Assembly: GCF_000559025.1 (NCBI RefSeq)
Contig: NZ_JAAN01000014.1
Coordinates: 248,001 to 312,000 of the forward strand
Source of the DNA: Luteimonas huabeiensis HB2
GTDB taxonomy: Bacteria > Pseudomonadota > Gammaproteobacteria > Xanthomonadales > Xanthomonadaceae
Length of the DNA: 64,000 bases
Direction of reading: 5' to 3'
In this document: in pieces, positions 16,297 through 24,132 of the stretch
Position numbering within the stretch: the stretch's first letter is position 1
Layout of the letters: each line of letters starts with the position of its first letter
Program-made: the position numbers and the translations under genes
Notes under the pieces: model-generated
What the model was told of the DNA's origin: nothing
Seen by the model: the letters and a program-made list of their open reading frames with translations, nothing else
Databases searched by the model: none

Positions 16297-16686
16297 TCAG
16301 CTGGCGACGGCGTCCGGGTCGGCGGCCTCCGGGGCCTGCTGCTCGCAGCGCAGGGTCTGTCCGCCGTCCTGCGACAGCTCGACATAGTCGCTGCCGACCA
16401 CGAAGCGCAGGCCGACGTCGGACCAGGTCGGCGGCTCGCTGCGACCGATGCTGCCCAGCCGCGCCACGCGGCCGTCGCTCATCGCGACGCGGGCGAAGGC
16501 GCGGCCGCCCACGAGGTCGACCCGGTGGCCGCCGTCGCACAGGTAGGTGGCATCGACGGGGCCCTCGGGCGGCCGCGCGCCGGCCGGCGCGGGCACCTCG
16601 GCCGGGGCCTGTGGCGGCGCCTCGCCGCTGCAGGCGGCCAGCAGGAGGGCGGGCAGGATCCAGGTGGAGAGAACGACGGACTTCAT
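16297..16686 (-). CDS. Small lipoprotein, possibly MliC-like lysozyme inhibitor
   Basis: This 129-residue lipoprotein has the signal sequence MKSVVLSTWILPALLLAAC, giving lipidation at Cys19 with Ser at +2 (outer-membrane sorting expected). A Pro/Ala linker precedes a domain of about 70 residues that begins YLCDGGHRVDLVGGRAF and ends LSQDGGQTLRCEQQ. The cysteine at each end and the strand-rich spacing recall MliC/PliC c-type lysozyme inhibitors. However, the usual SGxxY loop is replaced by VGSDYVEL, so the assignment is tentative. The gene is single and on the same strand as its flanking genes. Confidence 0.6.
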   Translation of the reverse strand: MKSVVLSTWILPALLLAACSGEAPPQAPAEVPAPAGARPPEGPVDATYLCDGGHRVDLVGGRAFARVAMSDGRVARLGSIGRSEPPTWSDVGLRFVVGSDYVELSQDGGQTLRCEQQAPEAADPDAVAS

Positions 16687-16730
16687 GGCGGGCTCCGGTG
16701 CGTAGGCGCGCCCGATCGCGGGGCGCGCGG

Positions 16731-17387
16731 TCAGGGTAACGTCACCACCTGCGCCATCACCGCCACGTAGTGGCAGACGCTGCCGGCGATGCAGAACAGG
16801 TGCCAGATCGCATGGGCGTAGGGGATCGACTCGCGGTGGTAGAAGATCGTGCCCAGGGTGTAGAACACGCCGCCGGCCATCAGCCAGCCGAAGGTCCAGC
16901 CATCGAGCGCGGCCAGCACCGGCTTGATCGCCACGATCACCAGCCAGCCCATGGCGACGTAGATCAGCGTGGACAGGCGCTTGAAGCGGCCGGTATAGAA
17001 CAGCTTGAACACCACCCCGGCCAGGGCGAGCGTCCAGATCGCGGCGAACAGACCCCAGCCCAGCGGGCCGCGCAGCGAGATCAGGGTGAACGGCGTATAG
17101 GTGCCGGCGATCAGCAGGTAGATCGCGCAGTGGTCGAACACCTTCAGCCGGCCCTTGAGCACCGGGTGCTGGAACGAGTGGTAGAGCGTGGAGGCGAGGT
17201 AGAGCAGCAGCAGGGTGACGCCGAAGACGATCGCGGCGCCGAGCTGCCAGGCGTTGCCGTACAGCGCGGCCAGGGTGATCAGTACGGCGCCACCGGCCAG
17301 CGCGGCGGCCGCGCCGAGGCCGTGGGTCAGCGCACTGGCCAATTCCTCGCGCTTGGCGCGCAGGCTCAGGGGGGATGCGGCGGTCAT
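16731..17387 (-). CDS. Hemolysin III family (PAQR-like) membrane protein
   Basis: This 218-residue protein has seven predicted helices. Family markers are ELASALTHGLGA (helix 1), LLYLASTLYHSFQH, LKVFDHCAIYLLIAGTYTPF, GVFYTLGTIFYHRESIPYAHAIWHLFCIAGSVCHY. The conserved His and Asp residues are those that bind zinc in PAQR/hemolysin III proteins. Despite the name, most bacterial members are not demonstrated cytolysins; a hydrolase-like role in membrane lipid homeostasis is more likely. The start at 17387 agrees with a strong promoter 31 bases upstream. Confidence 0.92.
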   Translation of the reverse strand: MTAASPLSLRAKREELASALTHGLGAAAALAGGAVLITLAALYGNAWQLGAAIVFGVTLLLLYLASTLYHSFQHPVLKGRLKVFDHCAIYLLIAGTYTPFTLISLRGPLGWGLFAAIWTLALAGVVFKLFYTGRFKRLSTLIYVAMGWLVIVAIKPVLAALDGWTFGWLMAGGVFYTLGTIFYHRESIPYAHAIWHLFCIAGSVCHYVAVMAQVVTLP

Positions 17388-17417
17388 GGCGGGCCTGTGG
17401 GGGAGGTCCTGGCGCCG

Positions 17418-17446
17418 ATTATGGCGCGGCGTCCGGGCGTTGTCAG
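17418..17446 (-). promoter_or_regulatory. Sigma-70 promoter of the hemolysin III gene
   Basis: On the minus strand, -35 CTGACA (17441-17446), a 17-base spacer and -10 CATAAT (17418-17423) each match the consensus at five of six positions. The expected start point is about 24 bases before the ATG. Confidence 0.65.
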
Positions 17447-17464
17447 ACCCCGCGTGGGCGCCGG

Positions 17465-19081
17465 TCAGTCCGCCGCTCGCGCGGGGGCATGCTCGCGGGT
17501 GGCGAGGAAGCGCACCTTGGGCCATCGCTCCTGCGCCAACTGCAGGTTGACCCGGGTCGGCGCCAGGTAGACCAGCTCGCCGGCGGCGTCGACGCCGAGG
17601 TTCGGGGCGTTCTTCTCGCGGAATTCCTCGAGCATCTTCGCGTCGTCGCAGCGCACCCAGCGGGTGGTGACCACGCCGACCGGCTCGAAGCCGGCATCGA
17701 CGCCGTACTCGTCCTTGAGCCGGTAGGCGGCCACGTCGAACTGCAGCATGCCCACCGCGCCCAGGATCAGATCGTTGGACATCAGCGGGCGGAAGAACTG
17801 GGTCGCGCCTTCCTCGGCCAGCTGGGCCAGGCCCTTCTGCAGCTGCTTGAGCTTGAGCGGATCGCGCAGGCGGGCGCGGCGGAACAGTTCGGGGGCGAAG
17901 TTGGGGATGCCGGTGAAGCTCAGCGCCTCGCCCTCGGTGAAAGTGTCGCCGATCGAGATCGTGCCGTGGTTGTGGATGCCGATCACGTCGCCCGGATACG
18001 CCTCGGCGGCGATCTCGCGGTCGCTGGCCATGAAGGTCAGCGCGTTGGCGAGCTTGACCTCCTTGCCGCTGCGCACGTGGAAGGCCTTCATGCCGGCCTC
18101 GAAGCGGCCCGAGCACACGCGCATGAAGGCGACGCGGTCGCGGTGCTGCGGGTCCATGTTGGCCTGGATCTTGAACACGAAGCCGGTCAGCTTCGGCTCC
18201 GTGGGCGACACTTCGCGGCCGGTGGTCGCGCGCGCCTGCGGCGGCGGCGCGTGGCGGACGAAGAAGTCGAGCAGCGGCTGCACGCCGAAGTTGTTGACCG
18301 CGGAGCCGAAGAACACCGGCGTCTGCCGGCCCGCCAGGTAGGCGGCGGGATCGAACGGGAGCGAGGCGCCCTGCACCAGCTCCAGTTCGTCGCGCAGCTC
18401 GGCCAGCATCTGCGCGCCGATGCGCGCCTCCAGCCCCGGGTCGTCGATCGAGGCGAAGATGGTGGAGTCCTGGCGGGTGAAGTTGCGGCCCGGCTCGTAC
18501 AGGTGCACCTCGCCGCTGATCAGGTGCACCACGCCCTTGAGGCGCTGGCCCATGCCGATCGGCCAGGTCACCGGCGCGCACTGGATGCCGAGCACGCGCT
18601 CGACCTCGTCCAGCAGCTCGATCGGCTCCTTGCCCTCGCGGTCGAGCTTGTTGACGAAGGTCATGATCGGGGTGTCGCGCAGCCGGCAGACCTCCATCAG
18701 CTTGATCGTGCGCTCCTCCACGCCCTTGGCGACGTCGATCACCATCAGCGCGGAATCGACCGCGGTCAGCACCCGGTAGGTGTCCTCGCCGAAGTCGGCG
18801 TGTCCCGGGGTGTCGAGCAGGTTGACGATGCGGCCCTCGTAGGGGAACTGCATCACCGAGCTGGTCACCGAGATGCCGCGCTCCTTCTCCAGCGCCATCC
18901 AGTCGGACGTCGCGTGGCGGGCGGCCTTGCGGCCCTTGACCGAGCCGGCCATCTGGATCGCGCCGCCGAACAGCAGCAGCTTCTCGGTCAGCGTGGTCTT
19001 GCCGGCGTCGGGGTGCGAGATGATCGCGAAGGTGCGGCGGCGCGCGGCCTCTGCCGCGACGGTGCGCTGGAGTTCGGACAT
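17465..19081 (-). CDS. prfC: Peptide chain release factor 3
   Basis: RF3 is the GTPase that removes RF1/RF2 from the ribosome after peptide release. The 538-residue protein (529 in E. coli) begins with the G-domain: P-loop [16 protein letters not shown], switch region [31 protein letters not shown], and [18 protein letters not shown]. Domain 2 and the RF3-specific C-terminal domain follow, including [12 protein letters not shown] and [19 protein letters not shown]. The ATG at 19081 gives the canonical start just before the G-domain. A TATAAT on the minus strand at 19118-19123 is a plausible -10, but no good -35 is visible. Confidence 0.96.
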   Translation of the reverse strand: MSELQRTVAAEAARRRTFAIISHPDAGKTTLTEKLLLFGGAIQMAGSVKGRKAARHATSDWMALEKERGISVTSSVMQFPYEGRIVNLLDTPGHADFGEDTYRVLTAVDSALMVIDVAKGVEERTIKLMEVCRLRDTPIMTFVNKLDREGKEPIELLDEVERVLGIQCAPVTWPIGMGQRLKGVVHLISGEVHLYEPGRNFTRQDSTIFASIDDPGLEARIGAQMLAELRDELELVQGASLPFDPAAYLAGRQTPVFFGSAVNNFGVQPLLDFFVRHAPPPQARATTGREVSPTEPKLTGFVFKIQANMDPQHRDRVAFMRVCSGRFEAGMKAFHVRSGKEVKLANALTFMASDREIAAEAYPGDVIGIHNHGTISIGDTFTEGEALSFTGIPNFAPELFRRARLRDPLKLKQLQKGLAQLAEEGATQFFRPLMSNDLILGAVGMLQFDVAAYRLKDEYGVDAGFEPVGVVTTRWVRCDDAKMLEEFREKNAPNLGVDAAGELVYLAPTRVNLQLAQERWPKVRFLATREHAPARAAD

Positions 19082-19117
19082 GGCGGGGCCGGCGGGAGGC
19101 GTGAGACGTAGCCGCGC

Positions 19118-19123
19118 ATTATA
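19118..19123 (-). promoter_or_regulatory. -10 element candidate for prfC
   Basis: A perfect TATAAT on the minus strand lies 37 bases upstream of the prfC ATG. The expected -35 region is GC-rich and has no match, so promoter assignment is tentative. Confidence 0.45.
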
Positions 19124-19150
19124 GGGCGACGCGCCGCCGCGCCGGCCCCG

Positions 19151-19257
19151 GCGCTTCAGTCCGCCGGCGAGGGGGGCGAGGCGTAGAAACGCAGCACGCC
19201 CCGTGGGCCGAACATACGGAAAGGCACCGTCTCCAGGCGCATGCCGCGATCGGCCTG
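19151..19257 (-). pseudogene. 3' remnant of the M23 peptidase gene (copy A of a direct repeat)
   Basis: These 107 bases match 20762-20868 with only three differences and correspond, on the minus strand, to the last 34 codons of the M23 peptidase gene plus its stop (TGA at 19156-19158). Two of the three differences are synonymous; the third, at the repeat edge, changes Asn to Asp. Beyond 19257 the similarity stops abruptly, so this is a truncated gene end without a start. Together with the second copy it brackets the glycosyltransferase gene. Confidence 0.88.
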
Positions 19258-19300
19258 GGGTTGGAGCGCAGTCCGCGAGGTATGCGCCGCCGTCCGCTCT

Positions 19301-19306
19301 TATAAT
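19301..19306 (+). promoter_or_regulatory. -10 element candidate for the glycosyltransferase gene
   Basis: A perfect TATAAT lies 40 bases upstream of the ATG at 19346, inside the unique sequence between the two direct repeats. No convincing -35 lies at 16-18 bases. If real, the inserted segment carries its own promoter. Confidence 0.5.
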
Positions 19307-19345
19307 CCGGGCCCCGCGCATCGGCGCGCGCACCGGAGTCGGGCG

Positions 19346-20797
19346 ATGACGCAGGCGGACCGCTTGGCGTGCCTTCATCTCTCCAGGACAGGGGGGCCGC
19401 CCTTCAACGGTTCCGTCGGCTACGTGAACGACGGCATCGCGCCGTTGATGCGGGCGCGCGGCTGGTCGGTACGTCCCTTCGCGCTCCCGCGCCCCCGGCA
19501 GCGGCTGGCGCAGGAGTCGTTGGTGCCGCTGGGGATGGCGCGCGCGTTCGTGGATCCGGGCGATGGCGCGACGCCCCTGCTGGCGATCCACGACGATGCC
19601 GGGATGGCGATCCGCACGCCTTCGCGGGCCTGGGCGCGGCATCACCTCGTGCTTTACCACGGGCTTGCCTACAGTCCCGGGGCATGGCTGGGCAACGAGG
19701 CGATCGACGTGCATTGCGCGAACTCGCCGTATCTCGCCCGGACGCTGCGATCCCTGTTCGCGACGCCGGATTGGCGTCGCCGCCGCCTGCTCGACCCTCG
19801 GGCCCTTGCGCGGGTCGTCGATGTCCCGATGCCGGTGCCCTGCGTATCGAACCCTTCCGGCAATCCCGGCTTCTCCATGGGGGCGAGTCTGCCTGCGGAG
19901 GTCCACCGGGCCCTCGATGCCGGCGTGCTGCTCGGTCACGCGATGCAACCTGGCAAGCAGGATCTGCTTGCGACGGTGGGCGTCATGTACGGGCTCAACG
20001 ACCTGGCGCGGCGCGCGAACGGTCGCCGCGCCATGCTCGCAATTTCGGAGCAATCGTTGCCTCCGCAGCGGCGCGCGGCCGTCGACGGCCTGCTCGCAGG
20101 CACGGGGATGACCTGCGCCGATCTTTTCCTGCCGCTCCCCCATCTTCACCAGAAAGCGGTCTTCGAGCTGTTTCGCGCGGCGCGCTTCGGCCTCGCGTAC
20201 AACCATTTTCCGGAGCCGTTCGGATTTTATGTGCTGGAGTCGGTCCATGCGGGCTGCCCGGTCTATACCAATGGGGTCGGAAACAACCGTTTCCTGCTGC
20301 CGCCCGGGCACGGGATCGCGGTGCTCGAGACGGAGCGGATGGTGCCCGACGCCGGAGGGCAGGTCTCGCCTGCCGCCTTCCTGCCGGTGGCGAACGCCAT
20401 CATGGAGGGCGTGCGCGATCCGGAGGCGATCGCCGCCGCGTGCGGGCGCGGGCGCCGGTACATCGACGCCAGATGGTCGCCTGCCGAGTTCGAGAGGGGA
20501 TTCATCGGGGCGGTCGAGCGCGCGCTCGAGCCGCCGCCGCCGCCGGTCGATTTCGATTCGCTGCAAGTGCGGCTCGGCCCGCTGGTGCGAGGTTTCGATG
20601 CCGCTTCGGGCGTGGTGCGGTGCGACTATGCCAACCGGGTGCTGAGCCGGGAGGCGATCGGGCTCGTGCAGTCGCTCGTGGGCCAAGTCGCTGCGGCGCT
20701 CGACGGGGCCGAGATGCACCGGATCGAATCCGAGCACCGGTTGTTCGAGGAAGGCATTCTCGCGCTTCAGTCCGCCGGTGAGGGGGGCGAGGCGTAG
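19346..20797 (+). CDS. GT4-like (GT-B fold) glycosyltransferase within a repeat-flanked insertion
   Basis: This is a 483-residue cytosolic protein. The first half carries [20 protein letters not shown] near the N-terminus and later [12 protein letters not shown]. The donor-site half contains EPFGFYVLE, the E-x7-E signature (Glu290, Glu298) of retaining GT4-type enzymes, followed by [22 protein letters not shown]-terminal extension (about residues 400-470) is not recognised. The ATG has GGAG at 19334-19337. The final dozen codons and stop lie in repeat copy B, antisense to the end of the M23 gene (31-base overlap), so the natural C-terminus may have been altered by the insertion. TTT, GGA and other AT-rich codons are commoner than in neighbours, which supports acquisition. 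Acceptor and donor sugars are unknown. Confidence 0.8.
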   Translation: MTQADRLACLHLSRTGGPPFNGSVGYVNDGIAPLMRARGWSVRPFALPRPRQRLAQESLVPLGMARAFVDPGDGATPLLAIHDDAGMAIRTPSRAWARHHLVLYHGLAYSPGAWLGNEAIDVHCANSPYLARTLRSLFATPDWRRRRLLDPRALARVVDVPMPVPCVSNPSGNPGFSMGASLPAEVHRALDAGVLLGHAMQPGKQDLLATVGVMYGLNDLARRANGRRAMLAISEQSLPPQRRAAVDGLLAGTGMTCADLFLPLPHLHQKAVFELFRAARFGLAYNHFPEPFGFYVLESVHAGCPVYTNGVGNNRFLLPPGHGIAVLETERMVPDAGGQVSPAAFLPVANAIMEGVRDPEAIAAACGRGRRYIDARWSPAEFERGFIGAVERALEPPPPPVDFDSLQVRLGPLVRGFDAASGVVRCDYANRVLSREAIGLVQSLVGQVAAALDGAEMHRIESEHRLFEEGILALQSAGEGGEA

Positions 20798-20868
20798 AAA
20801 CGCAGCACGCCCCGTGGGCCGAACATGCGGAAAGGCACCGTCTCCAGGCGCATGCCGCGATTGGCCTG
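20762..20868. repeat. Direct repeat copy B, 3' end of the M23 peptidase gene
   Basis: This 107-base segment is the partner of 19151-19257 (104 of 107 positions identical). It is the functional 3' end of the peptidase gene and also encodes the last residues and stop of the convergent glycosyltransferase. The two copies are in the same orientation, 1611 bases apart. Confidence 0.93.
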
Positions 20869-21672
20869 CACCGCGAAGTGCAGGTGCGGGCCGCTGCTGA
20901 AGCCGGTGTCGCCGGAGCGGGCGATGCGCTCGCCGCGGCGCACGCGCTGGCCGGGGCGGACCCGCACGCCGCCGGCGTCAAGGTGGGCGTAGAGCGCCAT
21001 GCTGCCGTCGTCGTGGAGGATGCGCACGAAGTTGGCGCGCGCGAGATCCTCGCTGCCGGTGCCGGCCTCGGTGTAGCCGGATTCGATCTGCATGACCGTA
21101 CCGTCGCGCGCGGCGAGCACGGGCGTGCCGACCGGCGCTGCGAAGTCGACCGCATGCAGGTTCTGCGCGTCGGCGTGGCTGTAGCGGCCGCCCCAGCCCT
21201 GCGCGACGCGCAGGTCGGCGGTGTCCAGCGGGTAGCCGTACTCGACCTCGCGCGGTCGCGCGCCGGGCGGGCCGGGGACAGCCGACAGCGCCAGCCGTGC
21301 CGGCGGCCCGTGACCGGCGATGCGGGTCAGCAGCACTTCGGTGCGGGCGGGTACCGTGGCCCGCGCGGGCAGCGCGGGAACGGCCTGCGGCGCGGTACCG
21401 TCCTCGGCGCGCAGCATGACCTGCACCGGACCGTCGAGCGGGTTCTGGGCCCAGGCCAGGGTTTCGCCCTCGCCCTGTTCGATGCGCAGGCGCGCGATCG
21501 GCGCGGGGGCGCCGCCGGGCCAGCGCCTGGCCGCCGCCGCCGGAGGACGCTCGCCGTCGTGGACGCCGCCGTCGGCACCGGTCCGGCGCCAGGCTTCGCC
21601 CGCCTGGGCGCCGACGCAGCCGAGCAGCAGGAGGGCGGCGAGCGCGCGGCCGGCCGGTCCGTCAGCGCGCAC
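20767..21672 (-). CDS. M23-family (LytM-like) peptidase, exported
   Basis: This 301-residue protein starts at a GTG inside the end of the upstream lipoprotein gene (11-base overlap), implying translational coupling. A hydrophobic export signal (about residues 8-24, [15 protein letters not shown]) is followed by a strand-rich N-terminal domain and the M23 fold. Zinc-binding elements are [20 protein letters not shown] (His and Asp ligands), HLDAGG, and [16 protein letters not shown] with the HLHF motif. The intact motif set predicts an active endopeptidase of peptidoglycan cross-links, rather than an EnvC/NlpD-type inactive activator. Its 3' end was duplicated during insertion of the neighbouring glycosyltransferase gene. 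Confidence 0.88.
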   Translation of the reverse strand: MRADGPAGRALAALLLLGCVGAQAGEAWRRTGADGGVHDGERPPAAAARRWPGGAPAPIARLRIEQGEGETLAWAQNPLDGPVQVMLRAEDGTAPQAVPALPARATVPARTEVLLTRIAGHGPPARLALSAVPGPPGARPREVEYGYPLDTADLRVAQGWGGRYSHADAQNLHAVDFAAPVGTPVLAARDGTVMQIESGYTEAGTGSEDLARANFVRILHDDGSMALYAHLDAGGVRVRPGQRVRRGERIARSGDTGFSSGPHLHFAVQANRGMRLETVPFRMFGPRGVLRFYASPPSPAD

Positions 21673-22771
21673 AGGCCGGGTCGAGGCCGAGCGCGCGGAT
21701 CACCTCCAGCAGGTCGAAGGCGGCCAGCGCGCTGTCGTCGTGCACCGCATAGAGCGCGCCGGCGGGGAAGCGCGGCGTGGCAGCCGCGTGCAGGGCGATG
21801 CCGTCGGTGTTGGCGGTCACGCGACCGCGGAAGCTGCCGCGCGGCGCCAGGCTGACGCGATCGAACAGGCGGAACACCGTGTGCGGCAGGAGCTGGTCGG
21901 CGGCGACCCAGTAGCCGCGGTCGAAGCCGCAGTCCCAGAGCGCCACGCCCTCGGCCTCGCCGACGAAGGTGCCGTCGGGCAGGCTGCGGCCGGTATAGCG
22001 GCCTTCGAGGTCGTATTCGTGCAGGGTGGAGGAGTCGCCGTCGCGACGGTGCTCGTCCGCGATCAGCAACCGGCCATGGGCGGAATCGCCGGCGATCGAT
22101 TCCACCACCCGCAACCGGCCGCGGCCTTCGGTGGCGCCGAAGGCGCCCAGGAATTGCGCGCGCAGTTCCTCCCCGGATGCGTCGACCCGGTAGCGGCGCA
22201 CGCGCTCGCCGAGTTCGTGGTCGCTCGGCAACTGCGTGTGGTCGGCGCCGTACATGAAGCTGTCGGTGACGTAGACGTCGAGTTCCTCCGGCGCGGCCTC
22301 GTGCAGCCACAGGCCGTAGGGGCTGCGCAGTTCGTCCTCGCCAAAGCTGCCGGCCGGGACGAAGTCGGGCAGGCGCAGCGCCTGCACCCGCGGTGCGTCG
22401 CGCTCGGCCACGAAGACCAGCTCGCCGAAGACGGCGATGCCGTTGGGGCGCTCGAAACGGCCCGGGGTGCGTCCGCGCTCGCCGACCTCGCGCAGGCGCT
22501 CGCCGCTCTCGCCGTCGAACACCACCAGCCGGTGGGCGGACTTCGCGGTGGCCACGACCCGGGTAATGCCGTCCTCGCCGACCCAGGTCGCCAGCGAATC
22601 CAGTTCGTCCTCGCGCTCGGGCCGGGTGACGAAGGTTTCTTCCACCAACACCGCTCCGGCGGCCGCGTACGGCGCCTGCACCGGCAGCGTCCGCCGCGCC
22701 TGTTCCGGGCCGGTGCAGGCGGCCAGCAGGGCGAGGCCGAGAATGCACGGGAGCAGGCGTAAGGCGGTCAT
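21662..22771 (-). CDS. Beta-propeller phytase-like lipoprotein
   Basis: This 369-residue lipoprotein has a signal ending LLAAC with Cys19 as the lipid-attachment site. The mature part is a strand-rich propeller. TRVVATAKSAHRLVVFDGES, GRFERPNGIAV, VFVAERDAPRVQALRL and NTDGIALHAA follow the pattern of 3-phytase beta-propellers, which hydrolyse phytate in a calcium-dependent reaction. Acidic loops suitable for calcium (for example DEHRRDGDSS) are present, but I cannot confirm the complete active site. It is co-transcribed and overlapping with the M23 peptidase gene. It could equally be a non-catalytic propeller. Confidence 0.7.
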   Translation of the reverse strand: MTALRLLPCILGLALLAACTGPEQARRTLPVQAPYAAAGAVLVEETFVTRPEREDELDSLATWVGEDGITRVVATAKSAHRLVVFDGESGERLREVGERGRTPGRFERPNGIAVFGELVFVAERDAPRVQALRLPDFVPAGSFGEDELRSPYGLWLHEAAPEELDVYVTDSFMYGADHTQLPSDHELGERVRRYRVDASGEELRAQFLGAFGATEGRGRLRVVESIAGDSAHGRLLIADEHRRDGDSSTLHEYDLEGRYTGRSLPDGTFVGEAEGVALWDCGFDRGYWVAADQLLPHTVFRLFDRVSLAPRGSFRGRVTANTDGIALHAAATPRFPAGALYAVHDDSALAAFDLLEVIRALGLDPACAR

Positions 22772-22860
22772 GCGCGGATTATGCGCGAAAGCGCGACCGG
22801 CGCCGCGCGGCAGCGGCGGAGCTGTCGCCCGTCATCCATCGCTCGATCCGTATGAAGCGA

Positions 22861-22889
22861 TTGACATGCGGGGGGCGGGGTGGCAACCT
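22861..22889 (+). promoter_or_regulatory. Promoter of the met operon leader
   Basis: A perfect -35 TTGACA (22861-22866) is followed after 17 bases by a weak -10 region (CAACCT, 22884-22889). A start point 6-8 bases later would place the RNA 5' end at the base of the riboswitch P1 stem. Confidence 0.5.
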
Positions 22890-22895
22890 GCGCGC

Positions 22896-23012
22896 ATCCA
22901 TCGAGACCGGCGGAGGGGCAGGCCCTTTGATGCCGGGGCAACCTGTACCGGGCGCAAGCCCGGGCAAGGTGCCAATTCCTGCGGGGACCTGAGCGTCCAC
23001 CGGCAGATGGTC
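22896..23012 (+). ncRNA. SAM-I (S-box) riboswitch controlling metX-metB-hom
   Basis: The leader shows the S-box core in order: P1 strand CCATC (22898-22902), then GAGA, the conserved GGAGGGGCAGGCCC, TGATGCCGGGGCAACC, a P3 hairpin GGGC-GCAA-GCCC, the signature AAGGTGCCAATTCCTGC (22966-22982), a P4 hairpin region, and the closing P1 strand GATGG (23006-23010). Binding of S-adenosylmethionine is expected to repress the downstream methionine-biosynthesis genes. No U-tract terminator is visible between it and the metX start. A short stem CCGCC/GGCGG at 23020-23038 could belong to the expression platform, so translational or Rho-dependent control is more likely than intrinsic termination. Confidence 0.95.
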
Positions 23013-23100
23013 GCAGCTTCCGCCACCCCCACGGCGGGATGCATCCGATCCTCGCGGCTTCCCGCAGACCTCGATGGCCCCGCCATCCCAGGTCCGCGCC

Positions 23101-24132
23101 ATGAGCCTCGTCGAATACGCCGCCCCCTTCCCCGAACCGGTCCTGCCGCAGCCGGTCTGCGACGCGCCGTGCGCCGATGCCGAGCGCGGTGAGTTTGCGC
23201 TGACGCTGGACATGCGCCATGCCGGTCGTCGCGAGGTGCGCCTCGCCTGGGAGGCGATCGGCCCGGCCGACGCGCCGGTGGTGTTCGTCGCCGGCGGCAT
23301 CTCCGCCCATCGCCACCTGTGCGCCAGCGCCACCTTCCCCGAGGCCGGCTGGCTGCAGGCGCTGCCCGGCCGCGGTCGCGCGCTCGATCCCGCCTGCCTG
23401 CGCCTGGTCGCGTTCGACTACGTCGGCGCCGACGGCCGCATCGATGCGCCCATCGACACCGCCGACCAGGCCGACGCGATCGCGGCGCTGCTCGAGCGCC
23501 TGCGCGTGCGCCGGCTGCACGCCTTCGTCGGCTACTCCTACGGCGCGCTGGTCGGCCTGCAGTTCGCGATCCGCCACCGCGAGCGCCTCGAGCGCCTGGT
23601 CGCGGTCAGCGGCGCGCACCGTGCCCATCCCTACGCCGCCGCCTGGCGCGCGCTGCAGCGCCGCGCGGTCGCGCTGGGCCAGCTGCAGTGCGCCGATGCG
23701 CAGGGGCTGTCGCTGGCGCGGCAGTTCGCGATGCTGAGCTACCGCACGCCGGAGGAATTCGAGGAGCGCTTCGACGCGCCGCCGGAACTGGTCAACGGCC
23801 GCGTGCGCGTGGCCGCCGAGGACTACCTGGACGCCGCCGGCGCGCGCTACGTGGCGCGTACGCCGGTCGCCGCCTGGCTGCGCCTGTCCGAGTCCATCGA
23901 CCTGCACCGGATCGCCCCGGCGCGCGTGCGCGTGCCGACCACCGTGGTCGCCGTGGAGGGCGACCGGCTGGTGCCGCTGTCGGACTCGGTGGCCCTGGTC
24001 GAGGGCCTGGGCACGCTCGGGCGCCTGCGCGTGCTGCGCTCGCCCTACGGCCACGACGCCTTTCTCAAGGAACCCGACCGCATCGACGCCATCCTGAGCG
24101 TGGCGCTGCGCAACCCAGGAGACGCCGCATGA
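23101..24132 (+). CDS. metX: Homoserine O-acyltransferase MetX
   Basis: MetX activates homoserine by acylation, the first committed step to methionine. The 343-residue alpha/beta-hydrolase protein has the nucleophile elbow GYSYGA (Ser146), the acid in VEGDRLVPLSDS and the catalytic His318 in SPYGHDAFLKEP. The VVFVAGGISAHRHLC segment forms the oxyanion side. Short MetX proteins of xanthomonads are reported to use succinyl-CoA instead of acetyl-CoA, so O-succinylhomoserine is the probable product, but the acyl donor cannot be proved here. ATG 23101 was chosen over ATG 23074 because the former has AGG spaced 9 bases upstream. It is the first gene after the SAM riboswitch and overlaps metB by ATGA. 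Confidence 0.92.
   Translation: MSLVEYAAPFPEPVLPQPVCDAPCADAERGEFALTLDMRHAGRREVRLAWEAIGPADAPVVFVAGGISAHRHLCASATFPEAGWLQALPGRGRALDPACLRLVAFDYVGADGRIDAPIDTADQADAIAALLERLRVRRLHAFVGYSYGALVGLQFAIRHRERLERLVAVSGAHRAHPYAAAWRALQRRAVALGQLQCADAQGLSLARQFAMLSYRTPEEFEERFDAPPELVNGRVRVAAEDYLDAAGARYVARTPVAAWLRLSESIDLHRIAPARVRVPTTVVAVEGDRLVPLSDSVALVEGLGTLGRLRVLRSPYGHDAFLKEPDRIDAILSVALRNPGDAA

Noticed and set aside
16731-17387. Hemolysin III as a genuine virulence cytolysin
   Set aside because: The family name is historical. The sequence shows a PAQR-type seven-helix membrane protein, and no toxin function can be supported.
19241-19345. Upstream extension of the glycosyltransferase reading frame
   Set aside because: The extra codons run into repeat copy A and past the TATAAT. 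The ATG at 19346 has a good ribosome-binding site and starts at the conserved N-terminal strand.
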